Source of the DNA: Planctomycetota bacterium
GTDB taxonomy: Bacteria > Planctomycetota > B15-G4
Direction: 5' to 3'
Assembly (NCBI GenBank): GCA_021604805.1
Contig: BQJR01000002.1
Coordinates: forward strand, 1,076,665 to 1,140,664
Length of the DNA: 64,000 nt
Shown here: positions 63,471-64,000 of the stretch, in pieces
Position numbering within the stretch: position 1 is the first letter of the stretch
Layout of the letters: the number at the start of each line of letters is the position of its first letter
Program-made: the position numbers and the translations under genes
The notes under the pieces: model-generated
Told to the model about the DNA's origin: nothing
The model's database searches: none
Seen by the model: only the letters and a program-made list of their open reading frames with translations

Positions 63471-64000
63471 ATGCCGGTCCCGTCTTCTGGTTGGCAAGCG
63501 CGCGTGCTCGCGCTGTTGCTGCTGGCCGCCACGCTGTTCGGCGTCTGGGAAGCCGCCCTCGGCGAGAACGACTTCGACGGTTTTCACGCTGGCGCGCGCG
63601 CCTTGCTCGACAGCGGCGAGTTCTCCACCGCGAAGGCCGTGCAGCGCTACCCGCCGAGCTTTCAGCTGCTCATGCTGCCCTTCGCGCTGCTGCCGTTGTG
63701 GCTGGCGGGCGCGCTCTTCACGCTGCTGAGCCTCGCGGCGCTGGCCGACCTACCGCGTCGCCTCGAGCAACTCAGCGGTGTCTCGCTCACGCAACAGTCG
63801 TGGGCCTGGTGGGCCGTGCTGCCCTTCACGCTCGACGTGTTGCGTCTCGGCCAGAACGGCCTCGTGCTGCTCTGGCTCGTGGTCACCGGACTGCTCCTCT
63901 TGCGACGTGGCGGCGCCGTGCTCGGCGGCGCATTGCTCACGCTCGCCGCGCTCGTGAAAGTCTTGCCGCTGGCCTTCCTGTTCGTGCCGGTGGTGTTGCG
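63471..64000 (+). CDS. GT87-like membrane mannosyltransferase (partial)
   Basis: An open frame runs from the ATG at 63471 to the window edge (176 codons). It starts with a membrane helix (VLALLLLAATLFGVWEA), then FDGFHAGARALLDSGEF, RYPPSFQLLMLPFALLPLWLAGALF, LRLGQNGLVLLWLVVTG and ALVKVLPLAFLFVPVVL. The pattern D-x-Y/F-H..A...L, YPP and GQ-N-x-L..L...L matches DUF2029/GT87 polyprenyl-phosphate-mannose transferases, which work on the outer side of the inner membrane. No stop codon is reached. Confidence 0.75.
   Translation, partial: MPVPSSGWQARVLALLLLAATLFGVWEAALGENDFDGFHAGARALLDSGEFSTAKAVQRYPPSFQLLMLPFALLPLWLAGALFTLLSLAALADLPRRLEQLSGVSLTQQSWAWWAVLPFTLDVLRLGQNGLVLLWLVVTGLLLLRRGGAVLGGALLTLAALVKVLPLAFLFVPVVL

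Overview
The window is very GC-rich and densely coded on both strands, with many four-base stop/start overlaps (ATGA, GTGA, TTGA). It has no tRNA, rRNA, CRISPR array or insertion sequence that I can recognise. Several features point to a member of the Planctomycetota, probably one of the high-GC marine lineages. They are several small ECF-like sigma factors, secreted M14 peptidases carrying DxDxDG calcium-type repeats, Spy-like and HEAT-like secreted proteins, and an aspartate pathway with an archaeal/fungal-type Asd. This placement is inferred from gene content only.

Layout. 1-2.7 kb holds the end of a pseudopilin cluster and a membrane-anchored sulfatase-fold enzyme. 2.7-17.4 kb is a stress island: cardiolipin-synthase-like PLD, DUF1328 protein, Fe-type superoxide dismutase, CsbD, an NtrC-family regulator with its histidine kinase, an orphan protein, three MscS-family channels, a DUF3185 protein, hemerythrin and an outer-membrane barrel. 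17.4-20.5 kb has an AraC regulator, a sulfotransferase-like protein, a class IV aminotransferase and a secreted DUF6265-type protein. 20.7-25.6 kb is one 1637-residue kinase-like/GAF/sigma54-activator protein. 25.6-30.3 kb encodes secreted proteins. 30.3-34.4 kb has two ECF sigma/membrane-regulator operons around a CBS protein and a secreted protein. 34.5-40.0 kb has UspA, an S9 peptidase and a subtilase. 40.2-46.4 kb has a thioredoxin-like protein, a pterin dehydratase, a DapA-like/LysC/Asd operon and gamma-glutamyltransferase. 46.4-51.0 kb carries three related sigma-factor genes (one with an anti-sigma partner, one with a long C-terminal extension, one truncated). 51.2-57.1 kb has glucan phosphorylase and a tandem pair of M14 peptidases, one of which has lost zinc ligands. 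57.3-64 kb has two unknown proteins, an S41 peptidase remnant, TruB, acylphosphatase, an AIM24 protein, a frameshifted histone-deacetylase-like gene and the start of a GT87 mannosyltransferase-like protein.

The strongest system-level observation is in 2.7-12.8 kb. Near-consensus sigma54 promoters (TGGCAC-N5-TTGCA) precede the superoxide dismutase, csbD and hemerythrin genes. A weaker one precedes the operon that encodes the island's own sigma54 activator and kinase. Four 22-bp direct repeats lie just upstream of the csbD promoter, where an activator would be expected to bind. I infer a self-contained, probably autoregulated sigma54 stress regulon combining osmotic (MscS), oxidative (SOD, hemerythrin) and envelope (PLD, DUF1328, DUF3185, CsbD) functions.
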